From contig JAFWPA010000005.1 in NCBI GenBank assembly GCA_017509685.1, positions 1 to 64,000 on the forward strand: a DNA stretch of 64,000 bases. The letters are read 5' to 3'. Source of the stretch: Bacteroidales bacterium (GTDB lineage Bacteria; Bacteroidota; Bacteroidia; Bacteroidales; UBA932). The translations under genes and the position numbers were made by a program. Below are positions 27,076 to 35,605 of this stretch, in pieces (position 1 is the stretch's first letter; each line of letters opens with the position of its first letter). The notes beneath the pieces were generated by a model. It was not told the origin of the DNA, did not search any database, and saw only the letters and a list, made by a program, of their open reading frames with translations.

Positions 27076-28511
27076 AACTGTTCTCCGTTAACGGTCACAT
27101 TCTCGAAGGTGACATTCTGTGCGTTGTGGATCTCCACGCCTTTGGTGGCGGTGAAGCGGCTGTCCTTGAAGGTGACATCGGCCAGCGGCAGCTCCGGCAG
27201 GCCATTGATGTAGATGGCCTGCTTGGCACCGGCGCACACGATGTTCTCGAAGTGGATGTCCCGGAACTCGGGGGTGGTCTCATCCACCGGCGGGAGGATT
27301 TCTTCCACCTGGGCATCGGCCCGTTCGGTAGAAGCTACGCCCGCATAATATAAATTAAAGGTAACGGCCTCGGCCACGATGTCCTTCATATAGATGTTGC
27401 GGCAGGTGATGTCCTTCACCAGACCGCCGCGTCCGCGGGTGCTCTTGAAGCGGAGGCCCACGTCGGTTCCCAGGAAGCGGCAGTTCTGCACCAGGATGTT
27501 CTGGGCGCCGCCGCTCATTTCGCTGCCAATCACAAAACCGCCGTGACCGTGGTACACGGTGCAGTTCTCTATGACGACATCCTTGCAGGCCCTTCCGTAA
27601 CGGCGGCCGTCTTCGTCCTTGCCGCTCTTGATGCAGATGGCGTCGTCGCCCACATCGAAGCTGCTGCCGCCCACATACACGTTCTCGCAGGCTTCGATGT
27701 CAATGCCGTCGCCATTGGTGGAGTAGTGGGGATTGCGCACGATGATATTGAGGACCGTGAGGTTCTTGCACCAGAGGGGATGGATGTTCCAGGCGGGGGA
27801 ATTCTGGAAGGTGACGCCTTCCAGCAGGATGTTTTCACAACTGCGCAGGGAAACCAGCACCGGGCGCAGGAAGGTCTTGATTTCCTGCAGGTCCAGGCTG
27901 GGATCCTGTTTGTTCAAGCTGCCGGCAGTGAGACGGGCCTTTTTGTAACCTTCGTCGGGATACCATACGCTGCCGTCGTCGGAGAGGACGCCGCCGCTTT
28001 TCACCACGGGTTTCCAAATATCGTCACCCACCTTGCGCTTTTTCAGTTCCCGCCAGGGAGCGCCGTTGCCGTCAATCACACCCTTGCCGGTAATGGCGAT
28101 GTCGGTGGCATTCTCGGCATGGATGGGAGAGAGGCAGCGCATCATGTCCAGTCCCTCGAAGTTGGTGGCGATAATGGGATAGAGGTCCTGGTCGGCCGAA
28201 AAGACGATGACGGCGTTGTCGCTAAGATGAAGCTCCGTGTGGCTCTTCAGGCCGATAGGGCCGGTGAACCAGATGCCGTCGGGAACCACCAGGCGACCGC
28301 CGCCCAGCTCTTCCAGCTTGGCGAAAGCCTGTTCAAAGGCGTCCGTGCAAAGGGATACGCCGTCGCCGATGGCGCAGAAGTCCGTGAGGACTACTTCGTG
28401 GTTGGGAATGGAGATGTTGGAATTATGCAAACGTTTGCCATCTTGGGCACAAGATAACGCGCACAATGCTAATATGCTAATAATAAGCGACTTAAAAGAA
28501 AAGTTGGCCAT
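27072..28511 (-). CDS. Polygalacturonase lipoprotein (GH28)
   Basis: A 479-residue GH28 enzyme, first gene of the minus-strand operon. The signal ends LCALSC (Cys21). The beta-helix carries the family motifs: NGDG at 266-269 (here STNGDGID where NTDG is common), DD at 289-290 (GDDAICIKSG), H323 in GHGG, and RFK at 354-356 in place of RIK. It hydrolyses alpha-1,4-galacturonan, probably exo-acting on oligomers as in other Bacteroidetes relatives, though that cannot be read from the sequence. One CAAACGTTTG operator lies inside the gene, at about codons 25-29. Its stop overlaps the next start (ATGA). Confidence 0.9.
   Translation of the reverse strand: MANFSFKSLIISILALCALSCAQDGKRLHNSNISIPNHEVVLTDFCAIGDGVSLCTDAFEQAFAKLEELGGGRLVVPDGIWFTGPIGLKSHTELHLSDNAVIVFSADQDLYPIIATNFEGLDMMRCLSPIHAENATDIAITGKGVIDGNGAPWRELKKRKVGDDIWKPVVKSGGVLSDDGSVWYPDEGYKKARLTAGSLNKQDPSLDLQEIKTFLRPVLVSLRSCENILLEGVTFQNSPAWNIHPLWCKNLTVLNIIVRNPHYSTNGDGIDIEACENVYVGGSSFDVGDDAICIKSGKDEDGRRYGRACKDVVIENCTVYHGHGGFVIGSEMSGGAQNILVQNCRFLGTDVGLRFKSTRGRGGLVKDITCRNIYMKDIVAEAVTFNLYYAGVASTERADAQVEEILPPVDETTPEFRDIHFENIVCAGAKQAIYINGLPELPLADVTFKDSRFTATKGVEIHNAQNVTFENVTVNGEQL
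28427..28438. promoter_or_regulatory. LacI-type operator 1 (inside GH28 coding start)
   Basis: Perfect 12-bp palindrome GCAAACGTTTGC, a core typical of LacI-family sites, within the first 85 nt of the GH28 gene. It is about 125 bp and 165 bp from operators 2 and 3, so looping between sites is possible. Confidence 0.7.
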
Positions 28512-28531
28512 TAGTTTCTTTGTCTGTGCTG

Positions 28532-28539
28532 CAAATATA
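28532..28539 (-). promoter_or_regulatory. -7 box of the GH28-to-GH43 operon
   Basis: TATATTTG on the minus strand is a perfect match to the Bacteroidetes -7 consensus TAnnTTTG, 20 nt before the GH28 ATG. No good TTTG -33 box is at the usual spacing; operator 2 starts 12 bp upstream. Confidence 0.6.
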
Positions 28540-28551
28540 AGTAAAAAAATC

Positions 28552-28561
28552 CAAACGTTTG
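28552..28561. promoter_or_regulatory. LacI-type operator 2
   Basis: Perfect palindrome CAAACGTTTG between the divergent promoters, covering the expected polymerase contact region upstream of the GH28 -7 box. Confidence 0.75.
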
Positions 28562-28579
28562 CACATTTTCGGAAAAAGT

Positions 28580-28611
28580 TTTGGAAAATTATACAAACGT
28601 TTGTACCTTTG
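28580..28611 (+). promoter_or_regulatory. lacI-kdgK-kdgA promoter with operator 3
   Basis: TTTG (28580-28583), a 20-bp spacer and TACCTTTG (28604-28611) form an ideal Bacteroidetes promoter. The 14-bp palindrome TACAAACGTTTGTA (28592-28605) fills the spacer and runs into the -7 box, so a bound repressor would block the promoter; autoregulation by the adjacent LacI protein is inferred. The ATG is only 8 nt past the -7 box. Confidence 0.8.
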
Positions 28612-28619
28612 CCCCCGAG

Positions 28620-29600
28620 ATGACCACGATAACCGACATAGCCAACGCCTTAGGCATTACCCCTTCCACCGTTTCCCGCGCCCTCGCAGGGAACCCCCGC
28701 GTAAAAGAAGAAACCCGCGTGGCCGTAGAAAAAATGGCCAAGCTGCTGGGGTATGAACGCAACGTGGTGGCCTCCAACCTGCGCAAGGGGCAGTCGCACA
28801 TCGTGGGCATCGTGATTCCCCGTATCCACCGAGAATTCTTCTCCAACGTCATCGGCGGCGCCGAGCGCATCCTGAACCAAGCCGGTTACAACGTGCTCAT
28901 CTGTCAGACTATGGAAAGCGTGGAGGCCGAGATCAAGGCCCTCAAGACCCTTAAGAACTACCGCGTGGCCGGAGTGCTCCTCTCCCACGCCATCGACGCC
29001 CTCAACGGAAACCACGTAAAGGAAATCCTGGAGGATACTCCCCTGGTGCAGTTCGACCGCGTGTTCCCGGACCTTCCCGGCGCCAAAATCGTGGGCGCCA
29101 ACTGCGAAGGAGCCTTCCAGGCCACCATGCACCTGATTCAGGCCGGTTACAAGCGCATCGGCACCATCGCCGGCTTCATGACCTCCCAGGCCTATATAGA
29201 GCGCCTGGCCGGTTACCGCCTGGCCCTGGAAAGCGCAGGCCTCCCCTTCGACCCGGCCATCGTCTATGAAAACGCCATCGTTCGGGAAACCGGTTACGAG
29301 GCCGGTCTCAAGGCCATTGATGCAGGCTGCGACGCCCTGTACAGCGCCGGGGCATTTTCGGCCCTGGGCGCCACCGACGCCCTCAAGGAGAAGGGCCTGC
29401 GCATTCCGGAAGACTTCGGCGTGGTAGCCACCTCCAACGAAGGATTCACCAGTCTGATGAGCCCCGCGCTCAGTACCCTGAACCAGCACCCGTTCGAAAT
29501 GGGAGAAACGGCCGCCCGCGCCTTCCTGGAAGGCAGCCGGGAAACCCAGGTCATTCCCATGGAACTCATTGTCCGCCAATCATCTAAGAAACAACAATAA
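28620..29600 (+). CDS. LacI-family regulator of the pectin/galacturonate locus
   Basis: A 326-residue transcription factor. The N-terminal helix-turn-helix (MTTITDIANALGITPSTVSRAL) and hinge helix (VVASNLRKG) are typical, followed by a periplasmic-binding-protein-like effector domain from about residue 58. The start at 28620 fits the family N-terminus exactly. Three CAAACGTTTG operators lie between it and the divergent GH28 gene, so it probably controls both operons. The inducer may be 2-keto-3-deoxygluconate or a uronate, judging by kdgK and kdgA downstream; this is inference. The stop overlaps the kdgK start by 1 nt (TAATG). Confidence 0.88.
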   Translation: MTTITDIANALGITPSTVSRALAGNPRVKEETRVAVEKMAKLLGYERNVVASNLRKGQSHIVGIVIPRIHREFFSNVIGGAERILNQAGYNVLICQTMESVEAEIKALKTLKNYRVAGVLLSHAIDALNGNHVKEILEDTPLVQFDRVFPDLPGAKIVGANCEGAFQATMHLIQAGYKRIGTIAGFMTSQAYIERLAGYRLALESAGLPFDPAIVYENAIVRETGYEAGLKAIDAGCDALYSAGAFSALGATDALKEKGLRIPEDFGVVATSNEGFTSLMSPALSTLNQHPFEMGETAARAFLEGSRETQVIPMELIVRQSSKKQQ

Positions 29601-30637
29601 TGGCAAAAGTAGTAACCTTCGGCGAAGTGATGCTTCGCCTTTCCACTCCGGGCTATCTGCGTTTTTCGCAGGCCCACCAGTTCGATGCCACCTTTGGCGG
29701 CGGTGAAGCCAATGTGGCCGTTTCCCTGGCCAATTACGGAATCGACGCCCATTTCGTGACCCGTCTTCCCAAGAACGACATCGCCGACATGTGCACCGCC
29801 GAGCTCAAGGGCTTCGGCGTGAACCTGGACGGTGTGGTTTACGGCGGCGACCGCGTGGGTATCTACTACCTGGAAACCGGCGCCGTAGCCCGCGGTTCCA
29901 AGGTGGTGTACGACCGCGCCCACAGCGCCATCTCGGAAATCAAGCCCGGTATGGTAGACTGGTACAAGGTGCTGGAAGGCGCCGACTGGTTCCATTGGAC
30001 CGGCATCACCCCCGCCCTTTCCCAGGGTGCCGCCGACGCCTGCCTGGAAGCCATCAAGGTGGCCAACGAGCTGGGCGTGAAGGTCTCCTGCGACCTCAAC
30101 TACCGCAAGAAGCTGTGGAAATACGGCAAGACCGCGGCCGAAGTGATGCCCGCCCTGGTGGCCGGCTGCGACCTCATCCTGGGCAACGAGGAAGACGCCG
30201 AGATGGAATTCGGCATCAAGCCCGAAGGTTTCGACGCCGAAAAGACCGGCGGCGAGATTGACCAGAACATCTTCATCAGCGTGGGCCAGCAGCTCATGGC
30301 CAAATTCCCCCGCTGCAAGAAGGTGGCCGTTACCCTCCGCGGTTCCATCAACGCCAACCACAACACCTGGGGCGGCGTGCTGTACGACGGCAAGACCCTG
30401 TGGCAGAGCCGTCGCTACGACATCACCCACATCGTAGACCGCGTGGGCGGCGGAGACTCCTTTATGGGCGGCCTCCTCTACGGTCTCATCACCTATCCCA
30501 CCGACCAGCAGGCCATCGAGTTCGCCGCTGCGGCCTCCTGCCTCAAGCACACCATCATCGGCGACTACAACCGCGTCACTGTGGCCGAAGTGGAAGGCCT
30601 GATGAACGGCGGCGGAAGTGGTCGCGTAAGCCGATAA
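29600..30637 (+). CDS. kdgK: 2-keto-3-deoxygluconate kinase
   Basis: A 345-residue PfkB-family sugar kinase that phosphorylates 2-keto-3-deoxygluconate to 2-keto-3-deoxy-6-phosphogluconate with ATP. The N-terminal block FGEVMLRLSTPGYLRF and GGGEANVAVSLANYG are KdgK-like, and the C-terminal anion-hole motif DRVGGGDSFMGG has catalytic D286. It joins both arms of the pathway, since UxaA and KduD each make its substrate. Coupled to lacI by TAATG; kdgA follows after 4 nt. Confidence 0.92.
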   Translation: MAKVVTFGEVMLRLSTPGYLRFSQAHQFDATFGGGEANVAVSLANYGIDAHFVTRLPKNDIADMCTAELKGFGVNLDGVVYGGDRVGIYYLETGAVARGSKVVYDRAHSAISEIKPGMVDWYKVLEGADWFHWTGITPALSQGAADACLEAIKVANELGVKVSCDLNYRKKLWKYGKTAAEVMPALVAGCDLILGNEEDAEMEFGIKPEGFDAEKTGGEIDQNIFISVGQQLMAKFPRCKKVAVTLRGSINANHNTWGGVLYDGKTLWQSRRYDITHIVDRVGGGDSFMGGLLYGLITYPTDQQAIEFAAAASCLKHTIIGDYNRVTVAEVEGLMNGGGSGRVSR

Positions 30638-30641
30638 GACT

Positions 30642-31304
30642 ATGAGTAAGTTCAATAAAATCGATACCCTGGGTATCATCCGTAGCACGGGCATCGTGCC
30701 GGTGTTCTACAACAAGGATGCAGAGCTCACCAAGAAAGTGGTGAAGGCCTGCTACGACGGAGGCATCCGCGCCTTCGAATTCACCAACCGCGGCGACGGA
30801 GCCCACGAAGTGTTCAAGGAAGTGATGGCTTTCGTGCGCAAGGAGTGCCCGGAGATGGCGCTGGGCGCCGGTACCATGCTGGATGCCCCCACCGCCGCCC
30901 TCTACATCCAGATGGGAGCTGACTTCCTGGTAAGCCCCTGCCTGGTAGAGGAGATCGTACCCCTGGCCAACAAGCGTGGCGTACCCTACAGCCCCGGCTG
31001 CGGCTCTGTCTCCGAGATGGTCCGCGGCATGGAACTGGGCTGCGACCTGGTGAAGGTATTCCCCGCCGGCAACGTGGGCGGTCCTTCCTTCGTGAAGAAC
31101 GTACTGGGCCCGCTGCCCTGGGCCATGGTCATGGCCACCGGTGCCGTGGAACCCACGCAGGAGAATCTGTCGGCATGGGCCAAGAGCGGCGTCACCGCCG
31201 TGGGAATGGGCTCCAAGCTTTTCCCCAAGGAAGTGATCGCAGCTGAAAACTGGAAATCCATCTCCGACCTCTGCACCCAGTGCCTGGAATGGTTTAAAAA
31301 GTAA
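30642..31304 (+). CDS. kdgA: 2-keto-3-deoxy-6-phosphogluconate aldolase
   Basis: A 220-residue class I aldolase (Eda/KdgA family) that splits 2-keto-3-deoxy-6-phosphogluconate into pyruvate and glyceraldehyde-3-phosphate. The Schiff-base lysine is K138 in LVKVFPAGNVGG and the catalytic glutamate is E46 in AFEFTNRG; GAGTMLD and FLVSPC are also family blocks. It is the last gene of the plus-strand operon and is followed by a strong terminator. Confidence 0.93.
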   Translation: MSKFNKIDTLGIIRSTGIVPVFYNKDAELTKKVVKACYDGGIRAFEFTNRGDGAHEVFKEVMAFVRKECPEMALGAGTMLDAPTAALYIQMGADFLVSPCLVEEIVPLANKRGVPYSPGCGSVSEMVRGMELGCDLVKVFPAGNVGGPSFVKNVLGPLPWAMVMATGAVEPTQENLSAWAKSGVTAVGMGSKLFPKEVIAAENWKSISDLCTQCLEWFKK

Positions 31305-31323
31305 GTTTTACTCAAAGTTATCT

Positions 31324-31370
31324 GTATCCAGGTGCACCGGATTATTCTGGTGCACCTGGATACTTTTTTT
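31324..31370 (+). terminator. Strong rho-independent terminator after kdgA
   Basis: A perfect 15-bp stem (GTATCCAGGTGCACC and its complement), a 10-nt loop and a run of seven T residues. It separates the pectin locus from the GH3 gene. Confidence 0.92.
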
Positions 31371-31411
31371 AATTTGATGATATAGATAAATTTTTGAACA
31401 GCGAATCTCCT

Positions 31412-31419
31412 ATCTTTGC
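31412..31419 (+). promoter_or_regulatory. -7 box upstream of the first GH3 gene
   Basis: TATCTTTG matches the Bacteroidetes -7 consensus, 28 nt before the ATG. The nearest TTTG (31394-31397) has a 14-bp spacer, shorter than ideal. Confidence 0.5.
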
Positions 31420-31447
31420 ATTGATTGACAACTCTAAAACTTTTGAT

Positions 31448-33745
31448 ATGAAAAGAATCCTTTTGACACTGGCAGCCCTGGGAATGGCTTTTGTGGCCGT
31501 AGCCCAGCCGCAGCTGCGTGAAGACAACATCGACGAGGTCCTGAAGGCCATGACCCTCCAGGAAAAAGCCACCCTGCTGGTGGGCGGCGCCCGTGCGGCC
31601 ATCGTGAACGGCGTCACCTCCGGCGTATCGGCCAACGTCCCCGGCGCAGCCGGTAACACCCGCGCCATCGAGCGCCTGGGCATCCCCATGACCGTCCTGG
31701 CCGACGGCCCCGCCGGCCTGCGCATCCAGCCCACGCGCCAGGGAGACCCCCGCACCTACTACTGCACCGGTTTCCCTGTGGGCACCCTGCTGGCCAGCTC
31801 CTGGGACCTGGACCTGGTCCAGGAAGTGACCACCGCCATGGGCAACGAGGTACTGGAATACGGCGTAGACGTACTCCTGGCCCCCGGCATGAACATTCAC
31901 CGCAACCCGCTGTGCGGCCGTAACTTCGAGTATTTCAGCGAGGATCCGCTGCTCTCCGGTAAGATGGCCGCCGCCTATGTGAAAGGTATCCAGAGCAACG
32001 GCGTGGGCACCTCCATCAAGCACTATGCCGCCAACAACCAGGAGACCAACCGCAACGAGGACGACGCCATCATCTCCCAGCGCGCCCTGCGTGAAATCTA
32101 CCTGAAGAACTTCGAAATCGCCGTGAAGGAAGCCGATCCCTGGACGGTGATGAGCTCCTACAACAAACTCAACGGAGACTACACCCAGCAGAGCGAAGGC
32201 CTCCTCACCACCGTCCTGCGCGACGAATGGGGCTTCAAGGGCATCGTGATGACCGACTGGGGCAACAAGGCCGGTACCGTGAAGAGCGCCAAGGCCGGCA
32301 ACGACCTCATGGAGCCTGGTAACCAGAACGAAATTGAACGTATCATCGCAGGCGTGGAAGACGGCACCATCTCCCAGGAAGAACTGGACCGCAATGTGCG
32401 CAACATGCTCACCTACATTGTGCGCACGCCCCACTTCAAAGGCTACAAGTTCTCCAACAAGCCGGACCTGAAGGCCCACGCCGCCGTGGCCCGCAAGGCC
32501 GCCGGTGAGGCCATCGTCCTGCTGCGCAATGAAAAGGACGCCCTGCCCCTGAAGGGCGACGAAAAAGTGGCCCTCTACGGCATCTCCTCCATTGACTTCG
32601 TGGCCGGCGGCACCGGTTCCGGAGATGTGAACAAGGCCTATGTGGTGAATATGGAAGAGGCCATGCGCAATGCAGGCTTCACACTGGACAAAGGACTCAC
32701 GGACTTCTACAGCGCCTATCAGGCCTATGACAAAGCCCAGAACGCCCTGTCCGGAACCACTTTCTCCTGGTTCATGCGCCGCAAACTCGCCGAGGTGGCC
32801 ATTCCCGCCGCCGCCATCGGCAACGAAGCCAAGGCCAACGACGTGGCCGTGATTGTGCTGGGCCGCAACGCCGGTGAAGGCGCAGACCGCAAGATGATGG
32901 ACGACTTCGAGCTCACCGCCATCGAGCGTGAACTCCTGCAGAACGTGAGCGCCAGCTTCCACGCCGCCGGCAAGAAGGTAGTGGTGGTTCTGAACGTGGG
33001 CGGCGTCATCGAGACCAACTCCTGGAAGAACCTGGTGGATGCCATCGTGCTGCCCTGGAGTCCCGGTCAGGAAGGCGCCAATGCCGTGGCCGATGTCCTC
33101 ACCGGCAAGGTGAACCCTTCCGGCAAGCTCCCCATGACCTTCCCCGTGAACTTCATGGACCATCCGTCCAGCGCCAACTTCCCGTACAACTATCAGCAGA
33201 GTGCCATGCGCGGCTTCTCCTGGGGTCCCCGCCAGCCGCAGAAAGATGTGGACTACACCAAGTATGAAGAAGGCATCTGGGTGGGCTACCGCCACTTCGT
33301 CACCCGTGACGTAGCGGTCTCCTATCCCTTCGGCTTCGGCCTGGGTTACACCACCTTCGCCTATTCCAAGCCCACCGTGAAGGCCGGCACCGACGGCTTC
33401 GAGGCCACCGTTACCGTGAAGAACACCGGTTCCGTAGCCGGCAAGGAAGTGGTAGAGCTCTACGTGAGCGCCCCCGCCGGCGGCCTGGAGAAACCCACCC
33501 GTGAACTCAAGGCCTTCGGCAAAACCAAGGAACTGCAGCCCGGCGAAAGCCAGACCCTGGTACTGAAAGTGAGCGCCTATCAGCTGGCCTCCTTCAACGA
33601 AGCCACCAGCGCCTGGGAAGCCGCCGCCGGCAAGTACGACGTACAGTTCGGCGCCTCCGTGGACGACATCCGCTGCTCCGCTCCCTTCACCCTGAAGAAA
33701 GCCCAGAGCTGGCCCGTGCACAACGTCCTTGCCCCGGCAGAGTAA
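31448..33745 (+). CDS. Secreted glycoside hydrolase family 3 (beta-glucosidase/xylosidase type)
   Basis: A 765-residue GH3 enzyme with a signal peptide (ends AVAQ, about residue 20). The TIM-barrel domain holds KHYAANNQETNR and the nucleophile D270 in GIVMTDWG. The second alpha/beta domain has the GTGSGDVN block, and an FN3-like domain lies at the C-terminus (about 660-750). The start at 31448 gives the signal peptide; the frame extends 54 nt upstream without homology. Activity is probably release of a beta-linked sugar from oligosaccharides, but the sugar is not readable. It is very similar in layout to the GH3 at 41197. Confidence 0.88.
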   Translation: MKRILLTLAALGMAFVAVAQPQLREDNIDEVLKAMTLQEKATLLVGGARAAIVNGVTSGVSANVPGAAGNTRAIERLGIPMTVLADGPAGLRIQPTRQGDPRTYYCTGFPVGTLLASSWDLDLVQEVTTAMGNEVLEYGVDVLLAPGMNIHRNPLCGRNFEYFSEDPLLSGKMAAAYVKGIQSNGVGTSIKHYAANNQETNRNEDDAIISQRALREIYLKNFEIAVKEADPWTVMSSYNKLNGDYTQQSEGLLTTVLRDEWGFKGIVMTDWGNKAGTVKSAKAGNDLMEPGNQNEIERIIAGVEDGTISQEELDRNVRNMLTYIVRTPHFKGYKFSNKPDLKAHAAVARKAAGEAIVLLRNEKDALPLKGDEKVALYGISSIDFVAGGTGSGDVNKAYVVNMEEAMRNAGFTLDKGLTDFYSAYQAYDKAQNALSGTTFSWFMRRKLAEVAIPAAAIGNEAKANDVAVIVLGRNAGEGADRKMMDDFELTAIERELLQNVSASFHAAGKKVVVVLNVGGVIETNSWKNLVDAIVLPWSPGQEGANAVADVLTGKVNPSGKLPMTFPVNFMDHPSSANFPYNYQQSAMRGFSWGPRQPQKDVDYTKYEEGIWVGYRHFVTRDVAVSYPFGFGLGYTTFAYSKPTVKAGTDGFEATVTVKNTGSVAGKEVVELYVSAPAGGLEKPTRELKAFGKTKELQPGESQTLVLKVSAYQLASFNEATSAWEAAAGKYDVQFGASVDDIRCSAPFTLKKAQSWPVHNVLAPAE

Positions 33746-33788
33746 TCAGCAGCTATCGGCCTAACTGGTTGATACACAGTACTTTTAT

Positions 33789-33830
33789 AAATTTTCTTTA
33801 GTCCGTTTGGGCTAAAGAAAATTTTTATAT
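33789..33830. terminator. Bidirectional terminator between GH3 and the response regulator gene
   Basis: A perfect 13-bp AT-rich stem (AAATTTTCTTTAG and its complement) with a 10-nt loop, flanked by T-rich sequence on both strands, between two convergent genes. Confidence 0.8.
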
Positions 33831-33832
33831 AC

Positions 33833-33856
33833 ACTGATAATCAGCGAGTTACGGGG
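33833..33856. repeat. Intergenic palindrome CTGATAATCAG, copy 1
   Basis: CACTGATAATCAGCGAGTTA lies just past the terminator. Related sequence occurs at 49702-49721 and 56568-56587, always in intergenic DNA near a terminator. Confidence 0.5.
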
Positions 33857-33860
33857 CGGG

Positions 33861-34568
33861 CTATAAAACCTTTTCAAAGAAGGCGTCTTTGTAGCCTTCC
33901 GACACATGTAACAGAGCGTCTCCAACCTTCAGGTCTCCCTGGGCGGAGACGCTTGTGATTTGTTCCAGGTTCACGATAAAGGAACGGTGGATGCGCATAA
34001 AGCGGTCCTGGGGAAGCATGTCTTCGGCGGCTTTCATCGTGAGGTGGGTGACCAGGGGCTGCCGCTGGGAACGCAGGTGGAACATCAGGTAGTCCTTCAT
34101 GCCTTCTACGTACAGGAGGTCGGCGTAGTCCACTTTGCGCAGTACGCCGTCGGCCTTGATGAAGACCGATGTCTTTTCCGGGGCGGCTGCCAGGGAGGCC
34201 TCCTTCATGGCAAACCAGTCCCGCGCCTTCTGCGCCGCTTCCAGGAACTTCTGGTAACGGATGGGCTTGAGGAGGAAGTCCAGGGCGCTCACCTCGTAGC
34301 TCTCGAAGGCATATTGCTTGAAGGCCGTGGTAAAGATGACGCGGGTGCCTTCCGGCAGCATCCGGGACAGTTCCATCCCGTCCAGATCCGGCATCTGGAT
34401 GTCCAGGAAAACGATTTCCGGAGCCTTCGAGCGGATTTCCGACAGTGCCAGCACAGGGTCGTTGTAAGAGCCGGCCAATTCTAAAAACGGCGTACGCTCT
34501 ACAAATCCCTCCAACATTTTTACTGCCAAAGGCTCATCGTCAACGACTATGCAGCGGAGATTCTTCAT
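33861..34568 (-). CDS. LytTR-family response regulator
   Basis: A 235-residue DNA-binding response regulator. The receiver domain (about 1-120) has the acidic pair in VVDDEP and the phospho-acceptor D56 in FLDIQMPD. The LytTR DNA-binding domain (about 130-235) has the typical DLLYVEGMKDYLMFHL and FMRIHRSFIVNLEQI blocks. Its ATG overlaps the stop of the kinase gene (ATGA), so the two form one two-component system. Targets are unknown; the adjacent outer-membrane protein gene is a candidate. Confidence 0.92.
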   Translation of the reverse strand: MKNLRCIVVDDEPLAVKMLEGFVERTPFLELAGSYNDPVLALSEIRSKAPEIVFLDIQMPDLDGMELSRMLPEGTRVIFTTAFKQYAFESYEVSALDFLLKPIRYQKFLEAAQKARDWFAMKEASLAAAPEKTSVFIKADGVLRKVDYADLLYVEGMKDYLMFHLRSQRQPLVTHLTMKAAEDMLPQDRFMRIHRSFIVNLEQITSVSAQGDLKVGDALLHVSEGYKDAFFEKVL

Positions 34569-35584
34569 ACCTGAAGTTTTACTTCCACCGTGTAGGTGTC
34601 ATTATCGGCCTTTTGCTCATAGGTGTACTTGCCGGGGTACAGGAGCTCCAGGCGGCGCTTCATGTTTTCCAGGCCGATTCCGGAGCCTATGTGGTCGCTG
34701 CCCTGCTTCTCGAAGAGAGAGTTGGCGCAGCGGAAGGTGATGACGCCGTCAGCATAGAACATCCCTACATTCACGAAGGACGGGTAACGCGCGTTCACGC
34801 CGTGCTTGAAAGCGTTCTCTACCAGGGAGATGAACAGCAGCGGAGCCACTTCCACGTGCTCCTGGGGCGCCTTGAATTCCTTCTCCACCGTGGTGAGTTC
34901 GTTGCAGCGGAGGGCCATCAGGTCCACGTAGTTGCTCATGAACTCCATTTCGGCCGCCAGGGAAACCTTATCGGCCTCGGAGTCGTAGAGCGCGTACCGC
35001 AGCAGGTCACTCAGCTGGCCGATGCTTTCCTGCGCCTTGTCGGGGTCTATCTGCGTGAGGGAAGAGATGTTGTTGAGCGTGTTGAAGAGGAAGTGCGGGC
35101 TCAGCTGGTGCTTGAGCCAGGTGAGCTCGGCCACCACGGTTTCGTTGGCGCGCATGATGTGGCGCAGGCCCACCGCCAGGAGGATGAGCATGCACTGGAC
35201 AAATACCCGCAGCAGGATGGAGCCCACATACATGGCCCACAGATTCCGTTCTCCAAACTGTTCTACCACTTCCTTGGGAAATTCCTGTGGATGCCTCCCA
35301 AAGAAATCCCACGCCAGCATGCCCACGATAATGATTCCGTTGATAATGTAAAACCACTTTGCACGGCCACCGTGAAGCAGCTTGGGAACAAGATAATAGT
35401 AGTTTAGGGCGTACAGGAAAAACGCCGGCATCAGGATGACAGCTCCGGAGAGGAACACTTTCCAGGCCTGCTCAAGGGATCCGGTCATGGTGCCGGTGAC
35501 GACGGCGGGAACCAGAAAAACACCTACCCAGACAACAATCTGGGTGGTGTTGATAATGAGATTTCTGCGGCTCTTCGTTTGCAT
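34565..35584 (-). CDS. LytS-type sensor histidine kinase
   Basis: A 339-residue membrane kinase with about four N-terminal membrane helices (residues 10-140) and no separate sensor domain. The His_kinase domain has H164 in QLSPHFLFNTLNN and a C-terminal ATPase region with LVENAFKHGV (N box) and GIGLENMKRRL (G box). I used the ATG at 35584; the longer frame would start at TTG. It follows the outer-membrane protein gene by 21 nt. TATCTTTG on the minus strand at 35591-35598 could be its own promoter, 6 nt before the ATG. Confidence 0.9.
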   Translation of the reverse strand: MQTKSRRNLIINTTQIVVWVGVFLVPAVVTGTMTGSLEQAWKVFLSGAVILMPAFFLYALNYYYLVPKLLHGGRAKWFYIINGIIIVGMLAWDFFGRHPQEFPKEVVEQFGERNLWAMYVGSILLRVFVQCMLILLAVGLRHIMRANETVVAELTWLKHQLSPHFLFNTLNNISSLTQIDPDKAQESIGQLSDLLRYALYDSEADKVSLAAEMEFMSNYVDLMALRCNELTTVEKEFKAPQEHVEVAPLLFISLVENAFKHGVNARYPSFVNVGMFYADGVITFRCANSLFEKQGSDHIGSGIGLENMKRRLELLYPGKYTYEQKADNDTYTVEVKLQV

Positions 35585-35590
35585 ACGTTG

Positions 35591-35598
35591 CAAAGATA
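35591..35598 (-). promoter_or_regulatory. Possible leaderless -7 box for the kinase gene
   Basis: TATCTTTG (minus) matches TAnnTTTG and ends 6 nt before the ATG. No TTTG -33 box is at the right distance, so this may be a secondary promoter inside an operon. Confidence 0.4.
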
Positions 35599-35605
35599 GT
35601 GAAAA

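Noticed and set aside
30986..33721. 911-codon frame on the minus strand opposite kdgA and GH3
   Set aside because: Runs across a strong terminator and two clear genes on the other strand; composition of a shadow frame.
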